DNA of 64,000 bases from Ryuthela nishihirai (GCA_038380435.1 JAWZYU010000013.1:62762446-62826445); one strand, 5' to 3'. Numbered from the stretch's first letter, positions 13,401 to 23,689 are shown. A program made the numbers and translations. The notes: a model not told the origin generated them from the letters alone.

Positions 13401-16400
13401 TTGAAAAGGTGGTGCTTGAAGTTCCTACCAGCATCGGTGACATCAGCCTTTAGTGGAGGAGGAACAGGTCTTAGCCCCATGCCTGCGATCAGGGGGCTGT
13501 TTGAATTGTTGGCCCTACCAATCTCAATAAACCAAATTTCTTTAAAAATCCTACTAATCATTTTCTCTCTGCAGGAACGTGGAACGTGAGGACATTACGT
13601 AGAGATTATTCTCTTGATGTCCTCATGCAGGAATACCAGCGCTATAACCCAGATATTCTAGGCTTGCAAGAGACCAGATGGACAGGTAAAGGTGAGATAC
13701 TCAAAAATAACTTTAAATTTCTCTTTACAGGGAGGGAGGATGGAGAGCATCACCAAGGCGTGGGTCTGCTGCTCAGCAGACACGCTAGCGATGCTCTTCT
13801 AGGATATGAGTGCATTAATGAAAGGTTTCTTACAGCAAAATTTCAGACAAGCGTTAAAGACTTGAATGTTATCTGCTGTTATGCCCCCACTGAGGATGCC
13901 GATGAGGATCAGAAGGATTGGTTTTATGAACAACTTCAGGATATTTTGAATTTTGTCAAGAAAGGAGATATTACCCTTGTTCTTGGTGACTTCAATGCCA
14001 AAGTTGATACTGACTCTGACCTTTGGGGAGGAGTAATAGGCCCTTTTGGTATTGGTAGCTGCAATGGCAATGGGCAACATCTCCTACAGGTAAGTAAACT
14101 CAATGGATTCAGAATAACTAACACTTATTACAAACACCGCGACATACATAAGTACACATGGATTTCACCTGATGGGCTGCATAAGAATATGATTGATTAC
14201 ATATTAATTAACAGCATATGGGCTAGTTCTGTCAGGAATACCAGGGCATATAGGGGAGCTGAAATTGGATCTGACCATTACCTTGTTAAAAGTGTGTTGC
14301 AACTTAAACTTAAAAAGTGTTGTGCTAGGGTTAAAAAATTTACCTTTAATACTGAAGCTCTGAAAGATCCAGTTATAGTCAAAGCTTACCATGATAGGTT
14401 ACTTAGTCATTATGACAGTCATGGTTTGCTTACTACTGAAGTTGAGGAAGAATGGGATCATTTTAAACAGGCTTTTTTGGACACTAACAGTACTCTTTTA
14501 GGAAAAAAGGATCAGAAGAGGCAAAATTATCTGAGTGATAAGGCACTTGAGCTTATTTCGGAAAGAAAGAACTGCAGGAATGCCCTTAATCAATACCCTA
14601 CTAGTACTAATAGAAAGCATTACAGAGACCTTAATAAACTTGTAAAGGATCAGTTAGCTGCTGATAAGAATCTTTGGCTTGATGGTTTGGCTGTCAAAGC
14701 CGAGGAAGCAGTTACACAGCACAACAGCAGAGAGCTGTACCAGATAGTTAATGTTTTGTGTGGTAGAAAACGGACAGGCATACAAGGATTGAAGGATAAA
14801 CAAGGTAAGGTTATAGAAGGGGAGGATTCTGTCATGGCTAGGTGGGCTGAGCATTTCAGTGATGTTCTAAACAATGTAGTTAGTTCTACTCCCATTGTTT
14901 GCAATGATGATAGATGCATTGGTGGCTTTAATGTTGGCCCTATAACACAATCTGAAGTTATTTTGGCTGTTTCTAAACTTAAACTTCATAAATCCCCAGG
15001 GGTAGATGAAATTACTACGGAAATGCTTAGAGCTGGGAATGTTTCGGTTAGCACTTGGATGACTGAAATTCTGAATATCTTTTATGATAAAGGCATGGTT
15101 CCTAAAGATTTTATCAGAGCCATTGTTATCCCTATTTTCAAAAAAGGTGATCGCAGTTCTTGTGATAACTATAGGGGTATCAGCCTACTCTCTGATCCAG
15201 GTAAAGTTCTTTCCATGATTGTGCTTAATAGAATTAAGAATCTGGTTGACAGTCAATTGCGTGATGAGCAATGTGGATTCAGAAGTGGTAGGGGATGTGT
15301 GGATCAGATATTTTCACTTAGGCAGATTCTTGAGAAATGTTTAGAGTTTCAGAAACCTTTGGTTGCTAGCTTTGTTGATTTCAAAAAGGCTTTCGACTCT
15401 GTTGATCGTCATAATTTGTGGTTGATTGTGAGATCCTATGGTATACCAGACAAGTTAGTTAACATTATGAAAGCTCTCTATAATAACACCGAGTCGTGTG
15501 TGAGAGTTGGTAAGGCTTGTAGCAATTGGTTTAGCATTACTTCTGGTGTTCGACAAGGGTGCATTTTGTCTCCTTTTCTCTTTAGCTTGGTTATTGATTA
15601 TGTTATGCGAAATTCACTTCAAGGGAAAGTTTTTGGCCTGAAATGGGCTGGAGATACGAAAAGTTCTGATTTAGATTATGCTGATGATTTAGCCCTTTTG
15701 GCAAATGATGTTGATGAGATGAACTCTTTCATTCGAGCTGTTGATGAGACTGGTAATAGAGTAGGTTTGGTTATAAACAGAGAGAAAACTAAAGTGATGA
15801 AAATTGGTCAGGCAGGCTGTGATTCAGTTAATCTGAATGGTTGCAGTCTTGAGCAGGTGTCACAGTTTAATTATCTTGGGAGCTATGTAACAGATAACGG
15901 TGATGTGCGGCATGAGATTAACAGACGAATAGGGATTGCTGCCGGGACTTTTAAGAATCTATGGAGAGTGTGGAGAAATAGGCGTATACACCTAAAGACT
16001 AAAATTAGACTGTATAATAGCTTGGTTCTTTCTAGGGTTAGTTATGGTAGTGAAACTTGGATACTTTGTAAACAAGATAACAGGAAACTAGATGCTTTTG
16101 ATTTCAGATGCTTACGCAGTATCTTGGGCATTAGGTGGTTCAACTTTGTAACTAATGATGAGATTAGGCAAAGGAGTTTGCAACCTCCTTTAAGCAGCAT
16201 ATTGTGCAGAGAGAGACTCCGTTGGTTTGGCCATGTTGCCCGTATGAATAATTATAGATTAGCGAATAGGGTTATGAACAGTGTGCCTAAAGGCCTCAGA
16301 AAGAAGGGGAGACCTAAGATGCGGTGGGCAGACAATGTCAAACAGGACCTTGTTAGAATTGGTGTGCAGTGGCCAGATGCAGTAGATGTAGCTCAGGATA

Positions 16401-16459
16401 GACTAGCTTGGAGAACTAATTTGCACGGTCTGGTTGGACCTCCGTAGCCCATGGCTGCT

Positions 16460-16511
<52 letters not shown>

Positions 16512-19500
16512 ATATTCGAATTCGCATTTTTCAAACAGGTAGTAAGTTTCAATACATATCTTTACAGATCACTAAATGTGATAACGGCAGAGTTATTATC
16601 AACTTTTCCAAATAATATGTATGTAAGAGAATTTGAAAAAATAGTGGAAGATTATAATATATATTCCATTGACAGCAATAAACTATCCACGTTTCTGAAA
16701 GAGATATTTGGAAATGGAACTTTTTACATTAGAGAATTAAAAGACGAATACTTTTTTGTTGCTTAGTTACTAATAAAATACTATTTGCATTTTGCCCATC
16801 ATCCCCTAGCTCAAATTGAAATTTTTAAGGAACGAAACAGTAGGTAAAAGAAAATCTTATTCTCTTTGAAAACGAAAATCTCATATGCGACAGAGGCGAT
16901 AAGCGTTTATCTAGTCTGTTATTCAGAAGGACTTCTGAATTACAATTCCAAGTGACAAGCAGGTTTTAAGATTTTAAATTTCAATATTTATTTCGTTTTT
17001 TTTGAAAACGAGATAATAGTTTCGCTTTGTCGTCTGTTTTCATACAGCCTTCACTTGGCGTCATTTCTGGAAAGGGACCGACAGAAAAAAATATGACTTA
17101 AATTCGTTCATATTTTAAATTCAAGTTTTTTACAAATATACTGTGTCTTCCAAGTTCTCAATCTTTGTTTCGTGATGCAGACTTATTGCTGTGAAAAAGC
17201 GCCTTGTTCAAGCCCTGATCGAAATGAAGAAAGGCTGAGAACTTTCTCTGGCTCACCCCCATTTCATTTCCGCAACCCAGTCACGTGATCCATTCTGGCA
17301 GCACGTGTTCAACACGAAATGACGGTATCCAGTGAAGAATGAACACGACCTCGTCGATTTAGATAGAGGCATCAGCGAGGTTCGTTATTACTCCCCTCCG
17401 CACCCACGAAATGTCGCTGGACACGGAATTGTAGTGAGGAGTGATCATTGTCTTGTCATCTCTATTCTAGTTATTCCTCATATAGTAGCAGACATGATAA
17501 GGGTGCTAGAGGTTTTAACACACAGGGTGATAGAGATTTTGCGACAATGTTTTTGACATATAGGGTGCTAAAATGTTTTAGACAAAGTTTTTAACATAGT
17601 GTACTAGAGTCTTTGGAACAAAGTTTTCGAGTTAATCCAATCACCGCAACTTGGGCCATACGTTCCTGCCTGTCTTACACTGGCCCCAGCCCTCTGTCTA
17701 TATCACAGTTAGATAATCGAGGAGAAGATAAGGCGAAGGAACACTTAACTCAGCGAGAAAGTTCAATTGACAAAAAAAAAATCGCTCTGGAATGGCGGAT
17801 GGTTTGGATACCACGTCGAAACAAAACGTTTTCTTATGTTCCGTCTCTGCTTTTGTTGCCTCGTTTGTTCTGTAATGCACGAGTTCTGTTAATATGTAAC
17901 ATACCAAATTATTCTGCCATTTAAAATTTGTGGCGCAGTTTTCAGACTTTATCTGAGCAGAGAGTAGCTGCGCCTTTAAGAATAAATGTCGGCCAAAGGA
18001 GGCCAATAAATAATGACTCTGTTATATTATAAAATATGTCTGTCTTCGGAGAATGAGTTATTGAATCTTTTCCAGTAACGGACTAGCTAGAGGAACCTTC
18101 AAAACTATGATCACGAATCATTTAATGATTTTTAACTGAGTAAAAGCTACAGCGCTGACCTTTGAAGTTATTTCCTCCATTGTTCAATCCTTTCGACTCA
18201 GCATAGAATACAGAAACAAAATTCCCTAATATGACAATATCAGGGAATTTTTGTAGAAATTTTGAAATCATTAATACAAAACAGAATCTCTTTAAAACTA
18301 ATATTATATAACTCATTTTATATGCCAGCAGCTGACACTGTAAAATATAAGCTAGGAACTTATGAAAAGTATCTTACTGCATCATAATATTCTTCCATGC
18401 ATTTCAGAACCTGTACTCTTGTTCCCATCCCACATTCTGTCAATGAGAGGAAGAAATTGTTATATAGAGCAAATATATTCTTTGGGTTTTATGATAATGA
18501 ATTAAATAAAATTAACATTTTTTAAATCCACTGAGTCTCAACACATTAATCAATACCTTGTAAGAAACTTATCAATCGTTTTTCGTTGAAGCACTTCTTT
18601 ACATTTTAAAAGGCTCTTCCAACTGACTTAAAACAAAAGTGAAACGTTTATTGAAGCAAGGCAAGTAATGCTTCCCTTAAAATATTTACTAATAAAAAAA
18701 GAAATGATATCTTGTTACGTAGCTGAATAAAGTGTTTAATATTTTCTATAACAAAAACGTTGTTAAGGACTTTTGATACATCTATAACTATCCCTGTAAG
18801 AGAGTGACCAATCGAAATTTAATAGTGATTAAAGTAAAGAATGACAATTGCTTCAAACTCGAACACCTGTTCTTTTATATATGACGACTAGTTTTTTTAA
18901 TATAACTCGGGATGAGTAGAGAAAATCTGCAGGAGAAATCTGGGACCATGTCAGGTGATACCAAATGTTGATTTCATTTCGTCAATAACTGATATTAAGA
19001 AAGCATAAAATTCATTTCATAACTCTCATTTAAATTTCTAATTACCAGGCCTAATATGAACCTCACGTTTACATTTGAAAGGCTTAAACATCTATTATAA
19101 CTGGTTATTTATAATATTCATTGACTAAATTATTTTTAAAGGAAAATCACAATTTAGTGTGAAGAATACATGTCATCCGCAATAACAATAACAAAACAAA
19201 ATGGCCACCTAAAAATGTGATTGGAAGTACTACTTTCTGTTATATGACAATTTCATATGGTAGTCAGATTTGTATATTTTACTTAAAAGTGTTAGGCATT
19301 AGTATGCCTTACACGTTATAATCAGAGTACTTATTGTACTTCTCTGTTACCATGGTCTTTTTTTTACCATTTAATATAATCTTAAATTCCTATTATTATT
19401 ATCCTAAATTTTTTCTCATTTAAGCTAAAGGGAACCCAATGCTTAACACACTCCTGCTCAACGAGGAAGTACTCTAACGGGTGAAAAAATTTGATTTTCC

Positions 19501-22500
19501 TTTCCGCAAACAGATTATGAAGAAATGATAAAAAAAGCAATTTTTTTATCTAAAAAATTTTTTACCCATTTAATGAATGATACATAAATGGTGAAGCTGT
19601 CTACCCATAATTCATTTATGATTTAATATTTACAATCAGAAATACCATGATAGTGTTGACTATCGAAGTCTTTGAAGAGGCACATTCTTTAAATCAGTGG
19701 TTTCCAAACTTTCTTGTCATACATTCCCACTTGTCATACATTTTGCTTATTCCCTCTCCGTCCCGTCCTTGTCTTATAACGTTTTCCTTGCGCCCAGTTT
19801 TGTAGTGTAAATTTTTTGCACCCCCTCCCCCTCATTTTCCGAAACCAAATGTTTATATCCACTCATGCCAAAGAAATATCAAAACGACAGTTTTGTAGCT
19901 TTTTTCATTAAAGCTTTCGGTAAAGCATGCAAGACACGATCTTGAAATGGAATTAGCATAAATATGTTCACAAAAGAAAGAAGACACTTACAATATATCG
20001 ACCTTTTACTTCGGCCACTGTTACGACAGCATGAAAACCGTCGTAAATAAAACATTGGATTCATATTTTGGAATTTAGCTGAATTCTATCGAAGGTAATT
20101 GAGAAGTATGTACATTTATGTCTTTGAAATGAACGTTTTCATCGAAACTGACGTATTATATTACATTTAAGACCTGGCGGCATTGTCTGCATAAAATGAA
20201 GGATAATTAAGAAAGTGATATTAAATCCATGGCAGCATATTTTACGCAGTTTTGGTGTACAATAGATCGTTTAAAGAACTAATTTGTTCAAACGTTCGGA
20301 AAGGTTGTTTTTGTTTTAAAATTATTCCTAATTCCGTCTATCCGAAGTTTGGTAAAAGCTCCGCGCCCACCTTAGCACATACTCCCCAATCCTTGTCTTA
20401 TAGCGTTTGGCTGATGAGGAGGGGCGAGCCCAAAAGTTTGGAAATCATTCCTTTCAATTATCATTGTTCGTTGTAAGAACATGATGCTGACTTCACTCGA
20501 CTGCGTTCTGCCGAGGGTGGTTTTGATGCAATGCTGGAGTGAGTGCTGTAACAAATATTGCATACTAAGTAAAAATGCCAATTAGTCTATCCCAGACTTC
20601 ATTTTCAAGCAAGGACCTCACCCAAGGATTTAAGATGATTAAAGATCGGATTTTAAGTGCTTTAAAAACATTTTTTCTACAATTTATATTTTTTCATATT
20701 TAAGTAAAACAATTAAGTAATCTTTATTAAATTTTAACGGTTTTGTTCGCTATATATCTGGGATTATATTTTATGATTTATAGTTATAATAATTCCTCCA
20801 AATTTATAACTTCGTCATTCGCAAGGTTCAAAAATTCAAAATTCAGTTTTTGAATTTTAATTTAATACTTTAACTGCTATTAACTGCTGTAAATTATCTG
20901 TGAAGTATCTTTTATGAAGATATTTAATATTTTTAAACACAAGACAACCCTTCATTTTGGATGGAATTAAGGAAGACCCGACGCTGTATTATACAACATA
21001 TTAGAAAATGTTTCAGATAGCTAAGGGCATCACTATCATCTGAAAATTTGCTAAATGATATGAAGTCATCTACGACGATTTCTTTTTGGAGGAAACTGTC
21101 ACCAGAGATCGTCAATGAATACCCTTCTATTAATTATGATCTTTAAGATATCGTTCACTTGGGGTATCAGTTTAGAGGCGAAGGCTTCGAAGATATGCGA
21201 AGATAGGTCAAACAACGAGTCGATTGAAAAAAAACCTACCCGAGCTCATTACTGAGCATAGTTAAGGGTTGGTTGCTGCAATGTCCACCCTCAACCTCAA
21301 ACTTTGAATGAAGTAATGAACGGCAGCGGGAGTTGATAAACAAAGTGACAGAAATTAATCCTCTAATTGATAAGTCTCAATTTTAAGACGGATATAGAGA
21401 TCGCATTGATCTCCGTAATACCCGAAATCAACTATAAAAATGGCATACAGCGAAACAAATGGGCATCACAATTTTTTTTTAATTTGAAACCCTTGATTCA
21501 TTCCGTAGCAACTTACAATTTTCCAGCATACCACAGTATTATTTATATGATTATTATTATTAAATATAATAAACAAAGTATAATTATTTTTACATAATAT
21601 GCATAATAATAAAAATTATATTAATTACTAAATTTTTGTCTATGAAATTCAGAAGACTGATCCGTCGAAATTAAACGGTCATTGGTCACCTTTTTACGAC
21701 TCTGTTTTTGTTTTGTCCGTCGCGTTCGAAAGATATTTTTATTTATTTATATATTAATAAGAACAAAATAACAAAACAATACAAAATATTACATATACAA
21801 ACAGGAAACAATATTAGCGAAAGTCAGAAAAAGAGTAAAATATAAACAGAATAAATAAAATAAAAGTTACATATTAGCAGACCTTTGAGCAATTTGCTCA
21901 TTTAGGATTTCAAATTCAATTATTGACATTTCTCTGTCTTTGGTGACAAAAAATGTGTGTCATTACGTTAAAAACAAAATATTATTGTATAATTTTAAAG
22001 TAATCATCAATATTTGACGCAGTAATAATAAAATGCCGGGAAGACCTAGAAAAATTAGTTTTTTTTTTTTCAACATTTTGCAGTTGGCGAATCAAATGAT
22101 GGAAAAGGGCATTGAGTTCTCTGACTGTGATACATGTAAAGCAAGAGAAATAGTCACTCGTGTGTTGCTTATTTGCATAAAATTTGATACTCATAGAGGG
22201 CAAATGTTTCACTCACTCGAAGAAATTGGAAATAAGGAATTTAGGCTCAAAAATCTACTATTACACCAGAAATTGATGAAAAGAAAAATATACTTTAAAA
22301 TTAATTTTACGACTTTTAAAGGATACTGGATTGACTGACATAATTTGATTTACTGTCCAAATAGTATCATGTTTTTGCATTAGGAAATCAATCGCTCTTA
22401 TGATTATAATGATGTTAATCAAGAACTTTCAGTTTCTACCGAATTACCTCCTCCCTACAACAGAAAGATCTGGAATGTTTATTTGACCGCCAATCCAAGA

Positions 22501-22986
22501 TTAATGACAATTTTATGGTTTTGCTTTTGAAATTTCGGTTTTCTAGACTGAATGAGAGAATTCTCCTACATAGCTCATTGACCTTTCTTAACAGAATTTC
22601 CGGACGAAAGAGGCGAAAGGCCCCCGAGTGGTTTCCGGATTAATAGTTTATTTTGAAGAAGAAGAAGAAGGGCCCATACTTTGTCGAACTGAGATGCATT
22701 CTATTACAATACGGCTAACACGGATTTCATTTAAGGTGGACTGGCCAGGAACACCCACCACGTTAAATAGGAGTACCTGAGAGTTGGTAACATCACATTC
22801 CGATGCTATGATATATTAATCCATAGAAATGGAACTTTTCGCAATATTCATGAAAATAAAATAAATATTGAGAAAATGGAATAGGTATTTACCGCATAAC
22901 TTCTTTACTAGTATATCTTTAGCTGCATCCCCACATCGCACAGATGCTACGAAGCAGATCAATAGAGCAAACGTGTAGAATTGCAT
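1470..22986 (-). CDS. Gene 1: small secreted cysteine-containing protein, seven exons recognised, one predicted exon not found
   Basis: Exons in transcript order: 22986-22893, 18436-18378, 11777-11712, 6660-6625, 4710-4675, 3463-3431 and the terminal 1531-1470 (TAA). All have AG/GT borders, and all internal exons after exon 2 are in phase 0. Exon 1 starts MQFYTFAL and encodes a hydrophobic signal peptide ending near VRCG, so the product is probably secreted. The mature part has paired cysteines (LCGECG, LKCME, LCEVYCPEPDKF), then a charged tail. It parallels gene 2 exon by exon, but the 36-nt mini-exon occurs twice (6660-6625 and 4710-4675). The counterpart of gene 2's 28-nt exon was not found; a SINE lies where it is expected. 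Without that exon the last exon is read in another frame, which is also open to a stop near 1466. Intron 2 (6.6 kb) carries an RTE insertion. The family is not recognised; a gland-secreted or venom-type role is only a guess. The model is unverified by RNA. Confidence 0.62.
1560..1790 (+). repeat. tRNA-derived SINE, family 2 (forward copy)
   Basis: The tRNA-like head holds an A box (GAGTGGTTAACGCGC) and a B box (GGTTCGAGTCC). A body ending CAAGCAGCTGCTTGAGG and an A/T-rich tail follow. A second copy lies inverted at 4743-4954. The exact ends are uncertain. It lies where gene 1's counterpart of the 28-nt exon would be expected. Confidence 0.7.
2040..2200 (-). repeat. Old RTE reverse-transcriptase fragment
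   Basis: On the minus strand this resembles the region around the YADD motif of the RTE copies (compare 26275-26400). It is full of indels. A matching fragment sits at 47790-47960 in the other duplicated block, so the insertion predates the block duplication. Confidence 0.55.
4743..4954 (-). repeat. tRNA-derived SINE, family 2 (inverted copy) with 10-bp target duplication
   Basis: Reading the minus strand: a tRNA-like head (A box GGCCTAGTGGTTAGCGC, B box GGTTCGATCCC), a body ending CAAGCAGCTGCTTGAGG, and an AT-rich tail. Direct repeats AATTAAAATA at 4733-4742 and 4955-4964 are the target duplication. It is about 30 bp from gene 1's mini-exon at 4675-4710 and is missing from the sister duplication at 6420-8480, so it is younger than that duplication. 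Confidence 0.8.
5216..6250 (+). pseudogene. Tc1-like transposase relic, unit a
   Basis: Conceptual translation shows the Tc1 order in pieces: a GG..L.W segment near 5783, then an alternating catalytic-domain stretch, and a region near 6000-6110 corresponding to the SPE-type third motif. Stops and indels occur throughout. The left end (CACTAGTCTCCAAAAG near 5218) resembles the left end of unit b. Inactive. Confidence 0.5.
7125..8650 (+). pseudogene. Tc1-like transposase relic, unit b
   Basis: Contains a GRPR-type linker (GGTCGACCACGACTTG near 7536) followed by a Tc1-like DNYVAARF-like segment, and a catalytic-domain remnant from 8010 to 8350 (GGSLLTSG, then a YFPELKS stretch near 8270). Ends are CACTAGTATCC near 7130 and GACACTTTTTTACAACATAG near 8626. 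Frameshifts, a tandem CAGCAAGATTTA expansion at 7580-7660 and a hairpin at 7955-8010 break it. Confidence 0.5.
7951..8014. repeat. Perfect hairpin inside the Tc1-like relic
   Basis: Arms of about 25 bases (one arm contains CTGATGATTGACGGGG, the other its exact complement) around a short loop near 7987. It looks like a local inverted duplication of the transposase sequence. Confidence 0.7.
8651..10463. other. Intron 3 of gene 1, duplicated sequence
   Basis: No ORF of note. Blocks at 8700-8830 and 9160-9310 align with 50740-50890 and 51170-51330 in the second duplicated block (for example AACTAGTG near 9302 and 51310). Otherwise AT-rich intronic sequence. Confidence 0.5.
10464..10634. mobile_element. 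hAT-like MITE, 171 bp
   Basis: Left end CAGTAGTTCTCAACC is of the hAT CAGNGGTTCTC style. A perfect 8-bp direct repeat CTCTAAGT (10456-10463 and 10635-10642) flanks it, the target-duplication length expected for hAT. The right terminus is diverged. No coding capacity. Confidence 0.6.
10894..11101 (+). repeat. SINE family 1, 5'-truncated copy
   Basis: Starts inside the body (GGCCCCTTGTGCGGGAGAG) and runs to the 3' end (GCCGCTCAGAGGTA, AACAACCCAACC). A 12-bp target duplication with one mismatch, CTTATTTTGTGC at 10882-10893 and CTTCTTTTGTGC at 11102-11113, shows it inserted already truncated. Confidence 0.85.
12195..12800 (+). repeat. Satellite-like repeat, two diverged units of about 300 bp
   Basis: Two tandem units share the order GATAAAATATTACGA, CCCTCTAACGGTG, TTTCAAA, GGTGGTGGAATGTGAA, at about 12310-12480 and 12610-12780. 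A related inverted block lies at 31030-31760 and a short fragment at 35825-35905. A leading segment (TTTCGCTTTGTCGTCTGT, 12231) recurs at 17018. Confidence 0.6.
12850..16512 (+). mobile_element. RTE-type non-LTR retrotransposon, copy A (near full length)
   Basis: A 5' leader begins near ACTGGAAGGAGAGCT (12851), as in copy C (36493). It is followed by one long endonuclease plus reverse transcriptase frame, a very short 3' UTR (CCATGGCTGCTTGATG) and a (GAT)n tail to about 16509. A 3' microsatellite tail instead of poly(A), and one ORF with APE endonuclease and RT, are hallmarks of the RTE clade. It sits in intron 2 of gene 1, antisense to the gene, and has no counterpart in gene 2. Confidence 0.88.
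13505..16447 (+). CDS. RTE polyprotein: APE endonuclease and reverse transcriptase (copy A, N-terminally frameshifted)
   Basis: The frame is open from 13505 to the stop at 16447. In order: endonuclease strand TWNVRT (13577), catalytic LGLQETRW (13658), GVGLLL, LGDFNAKV (near 13982), SDHYLV (near 14271). The RT follows with SPGVDE (14995), IPIFKKGDRSSCDNYRGISL (15132), motif A FVDFKKAFDSVDR (15373), GVRQGCILSPFLF (15547), DYADDLALL (about 15674), then a C-terminal RLRWFGHVARM and RWADNVKQDL domain. All catalytic residues I can place are intact. Compared with copy B, one base is missing near 13503 (GATATTG became GAATTG), so the upstream start frame (ATG near 13401) is cut off. An internal methionine near 13625 would drop the first endonuclease strand. 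A nearly complete but probably non-autonomous copy, read as a pseudogene or very recent mutant. Confidence 0.85.
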   Translation: MVGPTNLNKPNFFKNPTNHFLSAGTWNVRTLRRDYSLDVLMQEYQRYNPDILGLQETRWTGKGEILKNNFKFLFTGREDGEHHQGVGLLLSRHASDALLGYECINERFLTAKFQTSVKDLNVICCYAPTEDADEDQKDWFYEQLQDILNFVKKGDITLVLGDFNAKVDTDSDLWGGVIGPFGIGSCNGNGQHLLQVSKLNGFRITNTYYKHRDIHKYTWISPDGLHKNMIDYILINSIWASSVRNTRAYRGAEIGSDHYLVKSVLQLKLKKCCARVKKFTFNTEALKDPVIVKAYHDRLLSHYDSHGLLTTEVEEEWDHFKQAFLDTNSTLLGKKDQKRQNYLSDKALELISERKNCRNALNQYPTSTNRKHYRDLNKLVKDQLAADKNLWLDGLAVKAEEAVTQHNSRELYQIVNVLCGRKRTGIQGLKDKQGKVIEGEDSVMARWAEHFSDVLNNVVSSTPIVCNDDRCIGGFNVGPITQSEVILAVSKLKLHKSPGVDEITTEMLRAGNVSVSTWMTEILNIFYDKGMVPKDFIRAIVIPIFKKGDRSSCDNYRGISLLSDPGKVLSMIVLNRIKNLVDSQLRDEQCGFRSGRGCVDQIFSLRQILEKCLEFQKPLVASFVDFKKAFDSVDRHNLWLIVRSYGIPDKLVNIMKALYNNTESCVRVGKACSNWFSITSGVRQGCILSPFLFSLVIDYVMRNSLQGKVFGLKWAGDTKSSDLDYADDLALLANDVDEMNSFIRAVDETGNRVGLVINREKTKVMKIGQAGCDSVNLNGCSLEQVSQFNYLGSYVTDNGDVRHEINRRIGIAAGTFKNLWRVWRNRRIHLKTKIRLYNSLVLSRVSYGSETWILCKQDNRKLDAFDFRCLRSILGIRWFNFVTNDEIRQRSLQPPLSSILCRERLRWFGHVARMNNYRLANRVMNSVPKGLRKKGRPKMRWADNVKQDLVRIGVQWPDAVDVAQDRLAWRTNLHGLVGPP
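16535..16766 (+). CDS. Unassigned ORF or exon-like segment next to RTE copy A
   Basis: Directly after the (GAT)n tail the plus strand has an open stretch ending TAG at 16766, preceded by an acceptor-like TTTTTCAAACAG (16524-16535). The roughly 77-residue product is hydrophilic with alternating charged and aromatic residues (for example VREFEKIVEDYN and YIRELKDEYFF) and looks more protein-like than its surroundings. I do not recognise it. It could be the last exon of a captured gene or a chance ORF. No matching upstream exon was found before 12850. Confidence 0.25.
16985..17045 (+). repeat. Fragment of the satellite-like leader motif
   Basis: TTTGAAAACGAGATAATAGT followed by TTTCGCTTTGTCGTCTGT repeats the sequence at 12210-12250. 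The two copies bracket the block that contains RTE copy A and the satellite units, a block absent from gene 2's intron. Confidence 0.5.
17170..18010. other. GC-richer block, possible degenerate LTR or unknown repeat
   Basis: This stretch is clearly less AT-rich than its surroundings. At 17490-17620 it has about three imperfect copies of a roughly 50-bp unit (landmarks AGGGTGCTAGAG, AGGGTGATAGAG, AGGGTGCTAAAA). It ends with CTGCGCCTTTAAGAATAAAT, which resembles a polyadenylation region. No ORF beyond about 100 codons. Identity unknown. Confidence 0.3.
18437..19694. other. Intron 1 of gene 1, duplicated sequence
   Basis: No ORF. 18720-19070 aligns with 60040-60370 in the other block (shared GCTGAATAAAGT / GCAGAATAAAGT start and AACTCGGGATG / AACTCGGGGTG). 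Nothing else recognised. Confidence 0.5.
19695..20450. mobile_element. hAT-type non-autonomous element, 756 bp
   Basis: Left end CAGTGGTTTCCAAACTTT is a typical hAT terminus. The right end AAAGTTTGGAAATCATT is its inverted, slightly diverged partner. Flanking 8-mers CTTTAAAT (19687-19694) and CTTTCAAT (20451-20458) match at 7 of 8, as expected for an 8-bp hAT target duplication. No transposase remnant was seen. Confidence 0.68.
20460..22890. other. Remainder of gene 1 intron 1
   Basis: AT-rich with no convincing gene. An open stretch at 22033-22338 begins PGRPRK, an AT-hook-like core, but it runs through a poly-T tract and has no supporting features. A (GAA)n microsatellite lies at 22654-22670. 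Confidence 0.4.
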
Positions 22987-23420
22987 TTTGGATCTCGGAG
23001 TTTCTCAGCACATTATCTACGGGGAACATTTTATAGTAAAGTTGTTAAATAGATTCGCGTGATTACGAAATATTTCCTCAAGGTACAAATCCATTGGCCG
23101 TCTAACAGGAAATGAAACTTTCAGGTGAAACAACAATAGTAATCGAGTTCTAGACATGGAGAAAACATTTTGAGAACAATGATAACATTGCTGCATATCA
23201 GTGCCTCTAATGCAAAACTATCATGGAATCAGGAAAATGTCCTTTGATGTTGACTTCTTTCGTCACATGGCAGTGGAATGATTTCTTTCCGTGATTTCTA
23301 CGTTCTGTTTCAGCTGTCTTCGTGACTGATGTTGTCATGTAACGTCATAATTTTATGTGGTAGTTGAATGTGTAAGGTTATTTGCTACCCGAAATGATGT
23401 CGATCAGCAGAAAAAAACAG
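22893..23420 (-). promoter_or_regulatory. Gene 1 core promoter and conserved upstream block
   Basis: On the minus strand a TATAAAAT box (23035-23028) lies about 45 bases upstream of the ATG at 22986. The bases from the box to the ATG, and roughly 400 bases further upstream (to about 23420), align with the sequence upstream of gene 2 (61262-61740) much better than intronic sequence does. The conserved part includes the stretch reading TTTGCTACCCGAAATGATG on the plus strand (near 23382). Conservation of a TATA box at the same spacing in both paralogs supports a real transcription start near 23005. Confidence 0.6.
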
Positions 23421-23689
23421 TAATATCATTTCGCAAGAAATATATTAATTCGTTGAGGTTAAACTGGTGAAATAGGGATGACTTTCAATATCAGGAAAAA
23501 AGAAAGAAGTGCATATATCCCAATCTCTTGAAATATTCAGATAGAAACAAATGAAAGTATTCATTTAGAAATTGGAGAGAAAGTAGTGCAACTAATTTAA
23601 AATCAATACTCATCATTCAGTTTCCGAAACAATCTCTAATTTTGCGATTTCGCAGGGTGATCAAAAAGCCACTGTGCACCTGATAAGGA

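Noticed and set aside
22033..22338. 101-codon ORF starting PGRPRK, resembling an AT-hook protein
   Set aside because: It runs through a poly-T tract, lacks splice or promoter support and has no second copy; chance ORF in an intron is more likely.
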